Source: an uncultured Desulfofustis sp. (GTDB taxonomy: Bacteria; Desulfobacterota; Desulfobulbia; Desulfobulbales; Desulfocapsaceae). Taken from it: a stretch of 34,263 nt of DNA. Of this stretch, positions 1 through 7,979 are shown piece after piece. The notes beneath the pieces are model-generated. The model worked only from the letters and a program-made list of their open reading frames with translations, was not told where the DNA came from and made no database searches. Position 1 is the first letter of the stretch, and the number at the start of each line of letters is the position of its first letter. Position numbers and translations under genes: made by a program. The stretch is taken from contig CAJQNS010000087.1 of NCBI GenBank assembly GCA_905479735.1, positions 1 to 34,263 of the forward strand, given 5' to 3'.

Positions 1-61
1 CACAGGTTGTGGCAATGTCCTTTACTGTCAAGACAAGATGATCAAGCACCTGAATCCGCAT
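1..61 (-). CDS. VOC (glyoxalase/dioxygenase superfamily) protein, N-terminal fragment cut by window edge
   Basis: Reading the minus strand from the ATG at 61 gives 20 residues before the window ends. They contain LDHLVLTVKDI, the typical first beta strand of vicinal-oxygen-chelate proteins, in which the His of LDHLVL is a metal ligand. A purine-rich GGGGA sequence lies about 8 bases upstream of the ATG on that strand. The rest of the gene is outside the window, so substrate and length are unknown. The match is short but characteristic; any VOC subfamily (lyase, dioxygenase, resistance protein) is possible. Confidence 0.7.
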   Translation of the reverse strand, partial: MRIQVLDHLVLTVKDIATTC

Positions 62-395
62 GTCTTTTATCCCCAGATAATCGAGCCTTTTGCAAAACTA
101 AGATTTTCGTTCAAAATCAAGGCATGCAAGAAATTTTACCATAGGCATATGATTGATATTCCGAGGATAAAATTTTGAGCATAACGCAGAGTTTGGGCGA
201 AAAGATTGTTTTGCAAATGGCTCAGTCGTTAGTCAGTTCAAATCCAATCTTACCCGTCTGCTTATCAAACAACAAGCACTCCCAAGTTTACCGGTTCCGA
301 GATTGACAGCCTTGCCGCTATTAGGTAGGAAGATGGTTTGAATCCTTCGTTTTCTAATTCTGCCACCCCACCCAAGAAAAGGACGATCCATAGTC
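62..395. other. Intergenic region between the VOC gene and dtd
   Basis: This 334-base stretch separates two divergently transcribed genes. It holds the inverted repeat at 83-223. The remainder (224-395) has no convincing coding frame; the minus-strand frame through it runs antisense into dtd and resembles no protein family. An AAGGA motif lies about 12 bases before the dtd start. A GGTTTGAATCC stretch at about 335 resembles a tRNA T-arm but the rest of a tRNA is missing. Promoters for both flanking genes are expected here but none was clear. Confidence 0.5.
83..223. repeat. Imperfect long inverted repeat (MITE-like or structured element)
   Basis: The left arm (83-117) begins GAGCCTTTTGCAAAAC and continues through GATTTTCGTTCAAAA. 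The reverse complement of the right arm (189-223) begins GAGCCATTTGCAAAAC and continues TTTTCGCCCAAA. The arms agree over most of about 35 positions, are separated by about 70 bases, and enclose no credible gene. The arrangement resembles a small non-autonomous element or a structured intergenic repeat. No target-site duplication was established and no second copy was noticed in the window. Confidence 0.55.
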
Positions 396-845
396 ATGAG
401 AGCTGTAGTGCAGAGAGTTTCCCGAGCCGCCGTCTTGGTGGAGGACCAAACAGTCGGGTCAATTGGTGAAGGCCTTGTCGTTCTGCTGGGGATCCATACA
501 GATGACGGCGACCGAGAAGCCCGATGGATGGCAGACAAAATAGTCAACCTGAGAATCTTTGCTGATGAAAGCGGTAAAATGAACCGCTCGCTGGTCGATA
601 TCGGTAAAGAGATGCTTATTGTCTCACAATTCACCCTTTTCGGAGACTGCAGAAAGGGCCGGCGGCCAGGGTACTCGACTGCAGCTCCGCCCGAAAAGGC
701 TGAACCTGTTTACCATAATTTCATTGAACTGGTGAAGAATCACGGAATCAAAGTTGCATCAGGCCAATTCCAGGCGATGATGGAAGTAAGCATCGCCAAC
801 AGTGGCCCGGTTACCCTGCTGCTCGATTCCGACAAATTATTCTGA
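396..845 (+). CDS. dtd: D-aminoacyl-tRNA deacylase
   Basis: The 149-residue product matches bacterial DTD in length and in both signature motifs: SQFTLFGD (residues 77-84) with the active-site Thr80 region, and NSGPVT (135-140), the Gly-Pro chirality-proofreading motif. DTD hydrolyses D-amino acids mis-attached to tRNA (and glycine from tRNA-Ala) in the cytoplasm and acts as a homodimer whose active site forms at the subunit interface. The start MRAVVQRVS is the usual family N-terminus. The M16 peptidase follows after 32 bases and is probably co-transcribed. Nothing is unusual in the sequence. Confidence 0.96.
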   Translation: MRAVVQRVSRAAVLVEDQTVGSIGEGLVVLLGIHTDDGDREARWMADKIVNLRIFADESGKMNRSLVDIGKEMLIVSQFTLFGDCRKGRRPGYSTAAPPEKAEPVYHNFIELVKNHGIKVASGQFQAMMEVSIANSGPVTLLLDSDKLF

Positions 846-877
846 GCCTCTCAACCGACAAACCTGAGAAGACAGAC

Positions 878-3796
878 ATGCGGAACACTTTGGCAACATC
901 CATCGCCGGCTTCAAGCTGAAACACCACGAATACATCGAAGAGATAGGCTCTGATGTTCACCTGTTCGAACACCAGGCGCTTGGCTGCCCGCTGATCGCC
1001 ATAAAAAACGGCGACACCAACAAGACCTTTGCGGCAGCTTTCAATACTACCCCTACCGACTCCACAGGAGTGGCCCATATTCTCGAGCATTCGGTATTGA
1101 TGGGGTCGCAGAAATATCCGGTCAAAGACGTGTTTGGGGAAATGAATAAAGGTGGATTGATGACCTTTCTCAACGCCATGACCGGGTCTGATATTACTTA
1201 CTATCCCTTCGCCACACGCAATCTGAAAGAATACTTCAACCTGATGGATGTCTATTGCGACGTGGTTTTTAATCCGCTGCTTGATCCCGAAACCTTCGAA
1301 CAGGAGGGCTGGCATTACCACAAGGAAAGCCTCCAGAGTCCGCTGCAGTTTCAGGGTGTGGTGTTCAATGAAATGAAGGGTGCCTTCTCGGATCCGATCA
1401 GACTCATATTCCATCATATCTTCGGCGGCCTGATGCCCGGATCCACCTATGCCCACGAGTCTGGTGGAGACCCCAGTGTTATCCCCGATCTCAGCTATGA
1501 AAAGTTCTGCGACTTCCACCGGAATCATTATCACCCGAGCAACTGCACCCTTTTTGTCTATGGGGACGCCCCCCTGGAAGATGAGCTCAATTTCCTCAAC
1601 GACCGTTTTCTCAGCCGTTATCAGTCCAGGGGGGAGCGATCCCAGGTCGACCTCGGAACCATGGTCAACAGTCCGGTTACAATTAATGACCACTACGGTG
1701 TCGAATCGGCCGATCTGGAGGAGCGTACCTACCTGGCTGTCGGGACTCATGTCGGGACGGTGGCTGACCGGGAGCAGAACGGAGCCTTTCAGATCATCGC
1801 CAACATCCTTTTCAACTCGGATGGCTCACCGCTGAAAAACAAAATTCTCTCCAGCGGGATCTGCAAGGATTTTGGTGGCCTTTATCTGACTTCCTCATGT
1901 TTCAATACGGTGATGATCACCTATCTGGTGGGCAGTGAAAAGGAACATTTGCAGACCTTTACCTCGGTCTATCAACAGGCTTTGGAGGACTTGGTCAAAT
2001 CGGGCCTGGCCAGGGATCTGCTGGTGGCCGAACTGAACAAATATGAGTTTGCTGTCCGCGAGGATGCGAGCAAGGCCCAACGCGGCCTAGATCTGCTCAG
2101 CAAATCCCTGGCCGCTTTCAAATACGGCACCGACCCATTTGAAGCGCTGCAGACTGAAGAGGTGCTCAGATCTATCCGAGAAAAGGCCCTGAATGAAGGC
2201 TACTTCGAAGAACTGATCGAAGCTTATCTGGTTGACAACCCGGCAACGGTGACCGTGGTGCTTGAGCCCGATCCCGAGAAAATCAGACGGACGGCACAGC
2301 AAGAGCAGGAGCGCATCGATAAATACGAGAGCGAACTGGACAGTGAGGCCCTTGAATCACTGGTGGCGCGTACCAGCGAACTCATAGCAAGACAGCAGCA
2401 GGCCAACGACGATGAAACTCTGGCCAGACTTCCGCAGCTAAAACTGGGGGATCTGCCAGACAAAGTTGAATTTCACATAACCAGCCCTGAAGAGCTGTTT
2501 GGGCGGCAGACCCTTATCAACGAACTGCCAACCAATCGTATTTCCTATCTAGACATTGGCTTCGATCTCTCCAGCCTGCCCGCCGACTACCTGCCCCTGC
2601 TCGATCTTTTTGGCACTATCATCACTGAAATTGGCACCAGTCGGCTCGACTATATGCAGTTTGCCAAAGAAACCGCAACCTGCACCGGTGGCCTGAACCA
2701 TTCGGTCAACACCTATACGACCTTCGGTAAGCCGGAGTCGGTGAGGCCCATATTGTGGATCAATGCAAAGATGTTGCCGGAATATCTGGAAAGAGGGATC
2801 GATCTCCTCAGCGAACTTTTCTCAGATTTATCTCTGAAAGATCGGGTTCGCATTGCTGAAATCGTTCGGCGGGAATTTGCCTGGGCTGAACACAGTGCCC
2901 AGAGCGAGGGCTATGGGCTGGCGTCGACCCGCGTTTTTTCACACCTCAGCCCGGCAGGCAGATATCAGGAGCAATACAGCGGTGTTACCGCTTACCGCAT
3001 CCTCAAAGATCTGGCCCTCAATTTTCAGAATCAGGAAGAGTCATTTCTGGCCCTGCTCGAGCAGATGGCGCGAATAGTGCTCAACCGGGCCAATATGGTT
3101 ATCTCCTTTACCGGAGAGAACTCAGAGATCGAGCGCTTCAAGACCGTTGGCCAGCGGTTTATCGACGCGCTTCCCGACCAGTCTCGTGAAGTCAGTCTTC
3201 CACCTGCTCTCGAATCTGCGCGCAACGAGGCCTTTATTACCGCCGCCGAAGTTGTCTTCGCGGTCCAGGGTGGTAATCTGTTCGAGTCGGGCAGCGGCTA
3301 CAAAGGCTCTTTTGAAGTCCTTAAAACCTATCTCTCCCGAGACTATCTGTGGAACAGTGTCCGCCAGATCGGCGGTGCCTATGGCTGTTTCATCCAGTTC
3401 AGCTCGATCACCGGCAACCTGGCGATGATAAGTTATCGCGACCCCCAGGTCAGGAAAACTTATGAAACCTATGATCGACTTCCCCAAGTGGTCTCGGATA
3501 TACAACTCTCCCGACAGGCCCTCGAGCAACTGATCATCGGCACTTATGGGAATTTTGATCCCCATCAGAGCGCTGCCGCCAGAGGTGTAACTGCTCGCAA
3601 CGAGTATTTATGCAGGATCACCCCCGAACAAAAAAGACAGCGACTGCAGGAAATCACCGGCACCACCATTGAAGACCTGCGATCATTTGCCGCTCAGATT
3701 GGTGTAATGACAGAGAATCGTTACCGGGCCATCATCGGTAATCGGGCAAAAATTGAGGCTGACAGCGATCTATTCGATTCGATTTCGGAACTCTGA
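878..3796 (+). CDS. M16C presequence-protease-like zinc metallopeptidase
   Basis: The 972-residue protein has the inverted zinc motif HxxEH as HILEH (residues 67-71), followed by a distal Glu in VVFNEMKG (Glu165), as in PreP and related M16C enzymes. Its length fits the four-domain clamshell architecture in which only the N-terminal half carries the zinc site. The M16C-associated middle region and a C-terminal inactive half (SYRDPQVRKTYETYDRLP) are visible. No signal peptide is seen, so it is likely cytoplasmic and degrades short peptides. It lies 32 bases after dtd and ends 8 bases before the convergent amidotransferase gene. The family is clear; the physiological substrate is unknown. Confidence 0.92.
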   Translation: MRNTLATSIAGFKLKHHEYIEEIGSDVHLFEHQALGCPLIAIKNGDTNKTFAAAFNTTPTDSTGVAHILEHSVLMGSQKYPVKDVFGEMNKGGLMTFLNAMTGSDITYYPFATRNLKEYFNLMDVYCDVVFNPLLDPETFEQEGWHYHKESLQSPLQFQGVVFNEMKGAFSDPIRLIFHHIFGGLMPGSTYAHESGGDPSVIPDLSYEKFCDFHRNHYHPSNCTLFVYGDAPLEDELNFLNDRFLSRYQSRGERSQVDLGTMVNSPVTINDHYGVESADLEERTYLAVGTHVGTVADREQNGAFQIIANILFNSDGSPLKNKILSSGICKDFGGLYLTSSCFNTVMITYLVGSEKEHLQTFTSVYQQALEDLVKSGLARDLLVAELNKYEFAVREDASKAQRGLDLLSKSLAAFKYGTDPFEALQTEEVLRSIREKALNEGYFEELIEAYLVDNPATVTVVLEPDPEKIRRTAQQEQERIDKYESELDSEALESLVARTSELIARQQQANDDETLARLPQLKLGDLPDKVEFHITSPEELFGRQTLINELPTNRISYLDIGFDLSSLPADYLPLLDLFGTIITEIGTSRLDYMQFAKETATCTGGLNHSVNTYTTFGKPESVRPILWINAKMLPEYLERGIDLLSELFSDLSLKDRVRIAEIVRREFAWAEHSAQSEGYGLASTRVFSHLSPAGRYQEQYSGVTAYRILKDLALNFQNQEESFLALLEQMARIVLNRANMVISFTGENSEIERFKTVGQRFIDALPDQSREVSLPPALESARNEAFITAAEVVFAVQGGNLFESGSGYKGSFEVLKTYLSRDYLWNSVRQIGGAYGCFIQFSSITGNLAMISYRDPQVRKTYETYDRLPQVVSDIQLSRQALEQLIIGTYGNFDPHQSAAARGVTARNEYLCRITPEQKRQRLQEITGTTIEDLRSFAAQIGVMTENRYRAIIGNRAKIEADSDLFDSISEL

Positions 3797-3804
3797 GAAT
3801 CTTT

Positions 3805-4506
3805 TCAGTTTTCGACTGCCCGACGGACACAGTGATCCAACAGCTTCTCCATGACCTTGGTGGTGGCTGCCATGTAGTTGTGCCCGTTCAGGATCTGTTG
3901 TTCGTTCTGCACCCATAGTGATGTGTCCAGCTGGCTGCGACAATTATCCACCAGGGCAGTGACTCCCTCGCTTGTCATTTCAAAGTGAAACTGCAATGCA
4001 ATGATTCTGTCATCCATGACAAAGCCCTGATTCCTGCAGGCTGAACTCGAACAGAGCAAAATTGCAGCATCGGGAATATCGAATGTGTCTCCATGCCAGT
4101 GAAACATGGTGATCTGGGCTGGTAAAATCTCTTTAGCCCAGGTGGGAATCTCGTTTGCACGGGTCACAGGGAACCAGCCGATCTCCTTCTCGCTGTGCTG
4201 GTAGACCGACGCCCCACAAACCGAAGCCAGCAGTTGAGCACCGAGACAGATTCCCAGAACGACCCGCTTTTCATTCACAGCCCGGCGGATGAATCTCTTC
4301 TCCTCCATCAGCCACGGATACAAATGTTCATCATGGACCGCCATCGGTCCTCCCATAATCACAAGCAAATCCATCGAGTCAGGTTCCGGCAGTTCATCAG
4401 CGGCCCAGAATCTCGTGCTACTGAGCGTGTAACCACGTTGGGCAGCCCATCTGCTTATCATGCCAAGCCCCTCAAAAGGGACATGCTGCAGCCAGTGAAT
4501 ATGCAT
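3805..4506 (-). CDS. Class-I glutamine amidotransferase (GMP-synthase-like, stand-alone)
   Basis: The product (233 residues from the ATG at 4506) has the full class-I triad: nucleophile Cys87 in VLGICLGAQLLA, and His174/Glu176 in LQFHFEMT. The start MHIHWLQHVPFEGLG is the typical N-terminus of the stand-alone GATase1 group related to the GuaA amidotransferase domain; upstream in-frame GTG (4560) and ATG (4545) starts would overlap the preceding gene. No synthase domain is attached, so the acceptor of the ammonia is unknown; some relatives process gamma-glutamyl compounds. It starts 19 bases after the stop of the amino-acid-binding protein gene, so the two are probably one transcript. Confidence 0.9.
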   Translation of the reverse strand: MHIHWLQHVPFEGLGMISRWAAQRGYTLSSTRFWAADELPEPDSMDLLVIMGGPMAVHDEHLYPWLMEEKRFIRRAVNEKRVVLGICLGAQLLASVCGASVYQHSEKEIGWFPVTRANEIPTWAKEILPAQITMFHWHGDTFDIPDAAILLCSSSACRNQGFVMDDRIIALQFHFEMTSEGVTALVDNCRSQLDTSLWVQNEQQILNGHNYMAATTKVMEKLLDHCVRRAVEN

Positions 4507-4525
4507 GTTTGTGGGGGGATGGGGG

Positions 4526-5563
4526 TCAGTTGACGACAGGACCATAATGGAGCCCGCCACGGCTCCAGAGCTCGTTGAGGTTACGCTCTATGTTTATTTG
4601 CGAGCCACTGCCGAGGTTACGTTCGAAAATTTCACCATAATTACCGACCTGGTTGATAACCCGGATTACCCAGTCATCGGAAAGTCCAAGCCCTTTTCCT
4701 TTAATGCCTTCGAGACCGAGCAACTTCCTGATAGCGGGGTTGGTACTTGATTTCATGGCCTCGATATTGGCAGAGGTCAAACCTTCGTCTTCCGAAATTT
4801 TGAGGATGAATAGAACCCAGCGGATGATATTGAACCAGCCGTCATCGCCTTGACGAACCGCCGGTCCCAGCGGTCTTCTTGTAACAGTTTCCGGGAGGAT
4901 CTGGAAATTTTCCGGTTTCGATAACTGCATCCGCAGAAAAAGCAAACGCGACAGGTTGCCGCTGACCACCTTACACTGGCCCGATTGGACGGCATCGAAA
5001 AAACCATCCGGACCATTAAACTCTATATTTCTGTATACCAGGTTATGGCTTGAAAAAAAGTCCTCGAGACCACCGTACTCCGGATCCTCAGGGTCACGGC
5101 AGATGGAGCTGTTGTTAAGCTCCAGCACACTGCTAACCCCTTCTTCCACCGGCACCATAAATCCCTCACCGTCATAAAAACTGACGCCGCAGAAATCGAT
5201 ACCGACCGAGGTGTCATAACTCAGGTTCCACTCCATATTCATCGACAGAAGATCGACTTCACCGGAGAGTATCGACGTGATAGAGTCATTTTTATTGAGC
5301 GGCACAAACCTGACCTTGCTACCGTCGCCAAGAATGGCGGCGGCAACGGCTCGGCAGATATCGACATTGAGGCCGTGCCAAGTACCCTCCGGGTCGGCTT
5401 TTGAAAATCCAGGCAGATCGGACGACACCCCGCAGAGCAATTCATCACGGAGTCGCACCTGTTCCAGCGTAAATGCCGATGCCGCGACCTCCGACAGCAG
5501 CAGCGTGAGTGCTGCCGCGATGACCAGCCGCACAGTGCGTCCTCGGTTTCCCGTCCTCATCAT
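4526..5563 (-). CDS. Periplasmic amino-acid ABC transporter substrate-binding protein (family 3)
   Basis: The 345-residue protein starts with a basic stretch and a hydrophobic segment ending SEVAASA, a Sec signal peptide with likely cleavage after residue 30. The mature part has the family-3 pattern (LLCGVSSDLPGFS, then GLNVDICRAVAAAILGD, then DLLSMNMEW) of general L-amino-acid-binding proteins of the AapJ/BztA type. Its two early cysteines (44 and 70) could form a disulfide. No permease or ATPase genes adjoin it; only a glutamine amidotransferase follows. It may serve a transporter encoded elsewhere or act as a sensor. TAGGAG about 10 bases upstream of the two tandem ATG codons supports this start. 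Confidence 0.88.
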   Translation of the reverse strand: MMRTGNRGRTVRLVIAAALTLLLSEVAASAFTLEQVRLRDELLCGVSSDLPGFSKADPEGTWHGLNVDICRAVAAAILGDGSKVRFVPLNKNDSITSILSGEVDLLSMNMEWNLSYDTSVGIDFCGVSFYDGEGFMVPVEEGVSSVLELNNSSICRDPEDPEYGGLEDFFSSHNLVYRNIEFNGPDGFFDAVQSGQCKVVSGNLSRLLFLRMQLSKPENFQILPETVTRRPLGPAVRQGDDGWFNIIRWVLFILKISEDEGLTSANIEAMKSSTNPAIRKLLGLEGIKGKGLGLSDDWVIRVINQVGNYGEIFERNLGSGSQINIERNLNELWSRGGLHYGPVVN

Positions 5564-5698
5564 TTAGCCGAATCTCCTACCTGTGACTCATTTTTATCCA
5601 GAGCTAAACTTAACAGCAAGGAGGACTGCTGTCCAGAAGCAGAGTCCATTTTCTGATGATGATTGTCGATGGGGTGCTCGCCGTATCTCCAATTAATG

Positions 5699-5727
5699 AT
5701 TATACTGGCTCACCAATGTCCTGACCA
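5699..5727 (-). promoter_or_regulatory. Candidate sigma-70 promoter for the amino-acid-binding protein gene
   Basis: On the minus strand TGGTCA (5727-5722) and a consensus TATAAT (5704-5699) are separated by 17 bases. The element lies about 135 bases upstream of the ATG at 5563. This is sequence resemblance only; the untranslated leader would be fairly long. Confidence 0.45.
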
Positions 5728-5814
5728 CTTTCATAAGGAGCGAACAAGGCTGTCGAAGCCAACATCAGGGGCAACTTTCACTTCACTCACAATTTGACTT
5801 TCAGAACCTTTTGT

Positions 5815-7158
5815 ATGAGAGCTAATCCACGGATCGCCGCGATTACAATTCTTTGCGAATTAGACAAAACAAGGCTACCGGTATCCGTGTTTTTCGAGAA
5901 GATCGATCGCTCCACAGATCTCGAACCAAAAGACAGGCAACTGACCAGGAAGATAGTCTACGGGGTTCTTAGAAACCGAGACTATCTGGATTATCTACTC
6001 GAGTTGCTCTGCCGACAACCGCTGAACAAAACGAAACGGTTTGTTCATCAGGCCCTGCGCAGCGGCCTGTTTCAGATTTTTTTTCTCGACAGAATACCCC
6101 CCTCTGCCGCAGTGAACGAAACGGTGAAGGCGGTGAAAAGCAAAAGATTTCCTACTCAGGTGCAGGGATTCGTGAACGGCGTATTGCGGGAATCAATCCG
6201 CCGAAAAACTCACCTGCCCGAACCGGGGGAGTCAGACGACGCCGGTCGGCCGCTATTAAACCATCCGCCCTGGCTGACCGACCGCTGGCAAAAACAGTAT
6301 GGCAGAGACGAGATGATAAGGATCTGCCGTCACAACAACCTCGAACCTCTGCTCTGTCTCAGGACCGACTCAGGCGAAGATCAAGCACGGCTGCGCCAAA
6401 AACTCACCAGCCAAGGCATCGAAGCGGTCAATGGCAGCTACGCACCGAATTGTCTAATTCTCCCCACATACCGGGGAAAGACAAATGATATCATCGGCAT
6501 AGACCAGGGCATCGTCCAGGTACAGGGCCAGGCTTCCCAACTCGCCTCACTGTTGCTGGCCCCATTTGCCCCTGGCCTCTCCTGTCTGGATGGTTGTGCC
6601 GGGGTGGGTGGTAAAACCACCCACCTGGCGTCTCTTCTGAACAGCCAAACAAGCAAGCTGACCGCTGTCGAACCGGACCTGCGCCGATACCGACTGCTTG
6701 AGCAGAACCTCCAGAACCGGCAGCACCACTGCCGAGTGATTACCTGTAACCAGAGTCTGCAGGAGTTCGCCGGGACCGGACCCGCCGCTTTTGATCGTCT
6801 GCTCATTGATGCCCCCTGTTCAGGGACCGGAGTTATAGGCAAACACCCTGAAATTCGCTGGAACAGAGGCGAGGATGAATTACTCGCCAACCACGCCAGA
6901 CAAATCGAGTTGCTGAAACTGGCCGCTCAACTGCTCTCTCCCGGTGGAATCATGGTGTATGCCACTTGCTCCATCGAAGCGGAGGAAAATACAAGTGTGG
7001 TCGAGCAGTTTTTAAACGCCAACCCTGACTTTACCCGAACCGATTGTGGCGAAATACTTCCGCCCTCGTGTAAAAACCTGATCCGTAACGGCTATTTTGC
7101 CCCGCTGCCAGACTGGGGTATCGATGGTTTTTTCTGTGCTCGCTTGAGCAAAAAGTGA
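5815..7158 (+). CDS. rsmB: 16S rRNA (cytosine-967-C5) methyltransferase
   Basis: The protein combines an N-terminal NusB-like RNA-binding domain (about residues 1-140: RIAAITILCELDKT...FVNGVLRE) with a C-terminal SAM-dependent m5C methyltransferase domain. The latter shows the SAM loop DGCAGVGGKTTHLA, motif IV DAPCSGTGVIGKHPEIRW (Cys335 releases the product) and motif VI ATCSIEAEEN (Cys385 is the catalytic nucleophile). This is the Fmu/RsmB architecture, which methylates C967 of 16S rRNA. The ATG at 5815 gives 447 residues; a TTG at 5794 is in frame but adds atypical residues. It is monocistronic or heads the following genes after a 229-base gap. Confidence 0.94.
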   Translation: MRANPRIAAITILCELDKTRLPVSVFFEKIDRSTDLEPKDRQLTRKIVYGVLRNRDYLDYLLELLCRQPLNKTKRFVHQALRSGLFQIFFLDRIPPSAAVNETVKAVKSKRFPTQVQGFVNGVLRESIRRKTHLPEPGESDDAGRPLLNHPPWLTDRWQKQYGRDEMIRICRHNNLEPLLCLRTDSGEDQARLRQKLTSQGIEAVNGSYAPNCLILPTYRGKTNDIIGIDQGIVQVQGQASQLASLLLAPFAPGLSCLDGCAGVGGKTTHLASLLNSQTSKLTAVEPDLRRYRLLEQNLQNRQHHCRVITCNQSLQEFAGTGPAAFDRLLIDAPCSGTGVIGKHPEIRWNRGEDELLANHARQIELLKLAAQLLSPGGIMVYATCSIEAEENTSVVEQFLNANPDFTRTDCGEILPPSCKNLIRNGYFAPLPDWGIDGFFCARLSKK

Positions 7159-7387
7159 TAATTCTTTTTTTCTTTACGGTCGCCATTATCCTGGAGTACA
7201 TTCGGTCTTATTTTATCGATATTCATTGCCACATAAGTCCAAGGCGCCCAGCCCGTTTAGGCGCCAGTGAGAAGCCAACGGACGCTGTGAGCAACCAGCG
7301 CAGCCAACAACGCTTACTGAGGGGATGGATTGGACTCATGCCGTTAGGTAGCGCAGCAGCTAAACATCTACTGAGAGTTGAAACATC
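7159..7387 (+). other. Intergenic leader with short inverted and direct repeats
   Basis: No credible gene is present. GGCGCC occurs twice (7243-7248 and 7260-7265) and could pair across an 11-base loop; CGCTG...CAGCG at about 7283-7300 forms a second short hairpin. Related segments with GTGAG followed by AAGCCAACG or CAACCAGCG lie next to each other, and TACTGAG recurs at about 7316 and 7369, just before the next start codon. It resembles no riboswitch known to me. It may be a structured 5' leader of the following gene. Confidence 0.3.
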
Positions 7388-7978
7388 ATGGCAGAAATAA
7401 GAAGCACCATGGACATGGTCATGGAAAGAGCAGCCCGGCTTGCCGCCGAAGCAGAAGAGAGTTCCGGGGACGAGGCTCTAGCAAATGAGGGGATGCGCAT
7501 GGCGGCAGCCTTTCTCAGCGGAGAAGGGGAAAACCTGCTGGAACAGCTGAAAAGCAAAGCTCCGGAAGAACAGATGATCATTCGGGGCGGAATGGCGAAA
7601 ACAATGCTGAGAAATATTTTGCTGCCCCGTGATCAAGAGATTTCCGAGCAAAGCCTGCTCAGTCTCAACGGCCTGCAGGAACTCAGCGGCAACTCCACGG
7701 ATATCGCAACCATCTGCTCGGAACTCAAACAGATTCTCGAGCAATATGGGCAGCACCGCGAGCAGGTGAAACAGCAATTTGACGAATCGATCCTCAATCA
7801 GCTCAAGATGCAGCTCCAACAGCAGGGGTTGGCAGTAGATGATGAGATGGCACTAAATCCGACCATGCACCCGCAATACCAGGAGGAATGGTCCAAGGCT
7901 TCAGCTGAGTTGAACAACCAGTATAACGATGCCCTGGATCAGCGCAAAGAACTGATCGGCCAGCGTTTCGGGATTTAA
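7388..7978 (+). CDS. Conserved-type hypothetical protein, acidic, helical
   Basis: The 196-residue product has no recognised domain. It is rich in Glu, Gln, Ala and Leu, lacks a signal peptide or membrane segment, and its central part (CSELKQILEQYGQHREQVKQ and onward) looks strongly helical with coiled-coil character. The N-terminus MAEIRSTMDMVMERAARLA resembles short helical proteins of unknown function in desulfobacteria, but I cannot name a family with certainty. Its stop is one base before the start of the M24 peptidase gene, so the two are probably translated from one mRNA. Function is unknown. Confidence 0.8.
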   Translation: MAEIRSTMDMVMERAARLAAEAEESSGDEALANEGMRMAAAFLSGEGENLLEQLKSKAPEEQMIIRGGMAKTMLRNILLPRDQEISEQSLLSLNGLQELSGNSTDIATICSELKQILEQYGQHREQVKQQFDESILNQLKMQLQQQGLAVDDEMALNPTMHPQYQEEWSKASAELNNQYNDALDQRKELIGQRFGI

Positions 7979-7979
7979 A

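Noticed and set aside
2-178. Plus-strand open frame of 58 codons from the left edge to a TGA at 176-178
   Set aside because: It runs through the inverted repeat and antisense to the better supported VOC start on the minus strand.
330-385. tRNA-like 3' end (GGTTTGAATCC followed by CTGCCACC)
   Set aside because: The T-loop has a non-consensus base, the T-stem has a mismatch, and no acceptor, D-arm or anticodon arm can be formed upstream.
233-634. 133-codon minus-strand open frame upstream of and antisense to dtd
   Set aside because: It overlaps the certain dtd gene, is rich in Ser/Thr/Arg typical of a shadow frame, and resembles no protein.
851-1750. 299-codon minus-strand open frame
   Set aside because: It is fully antisense to the M16 peptidase gene, whose motifs are intact.
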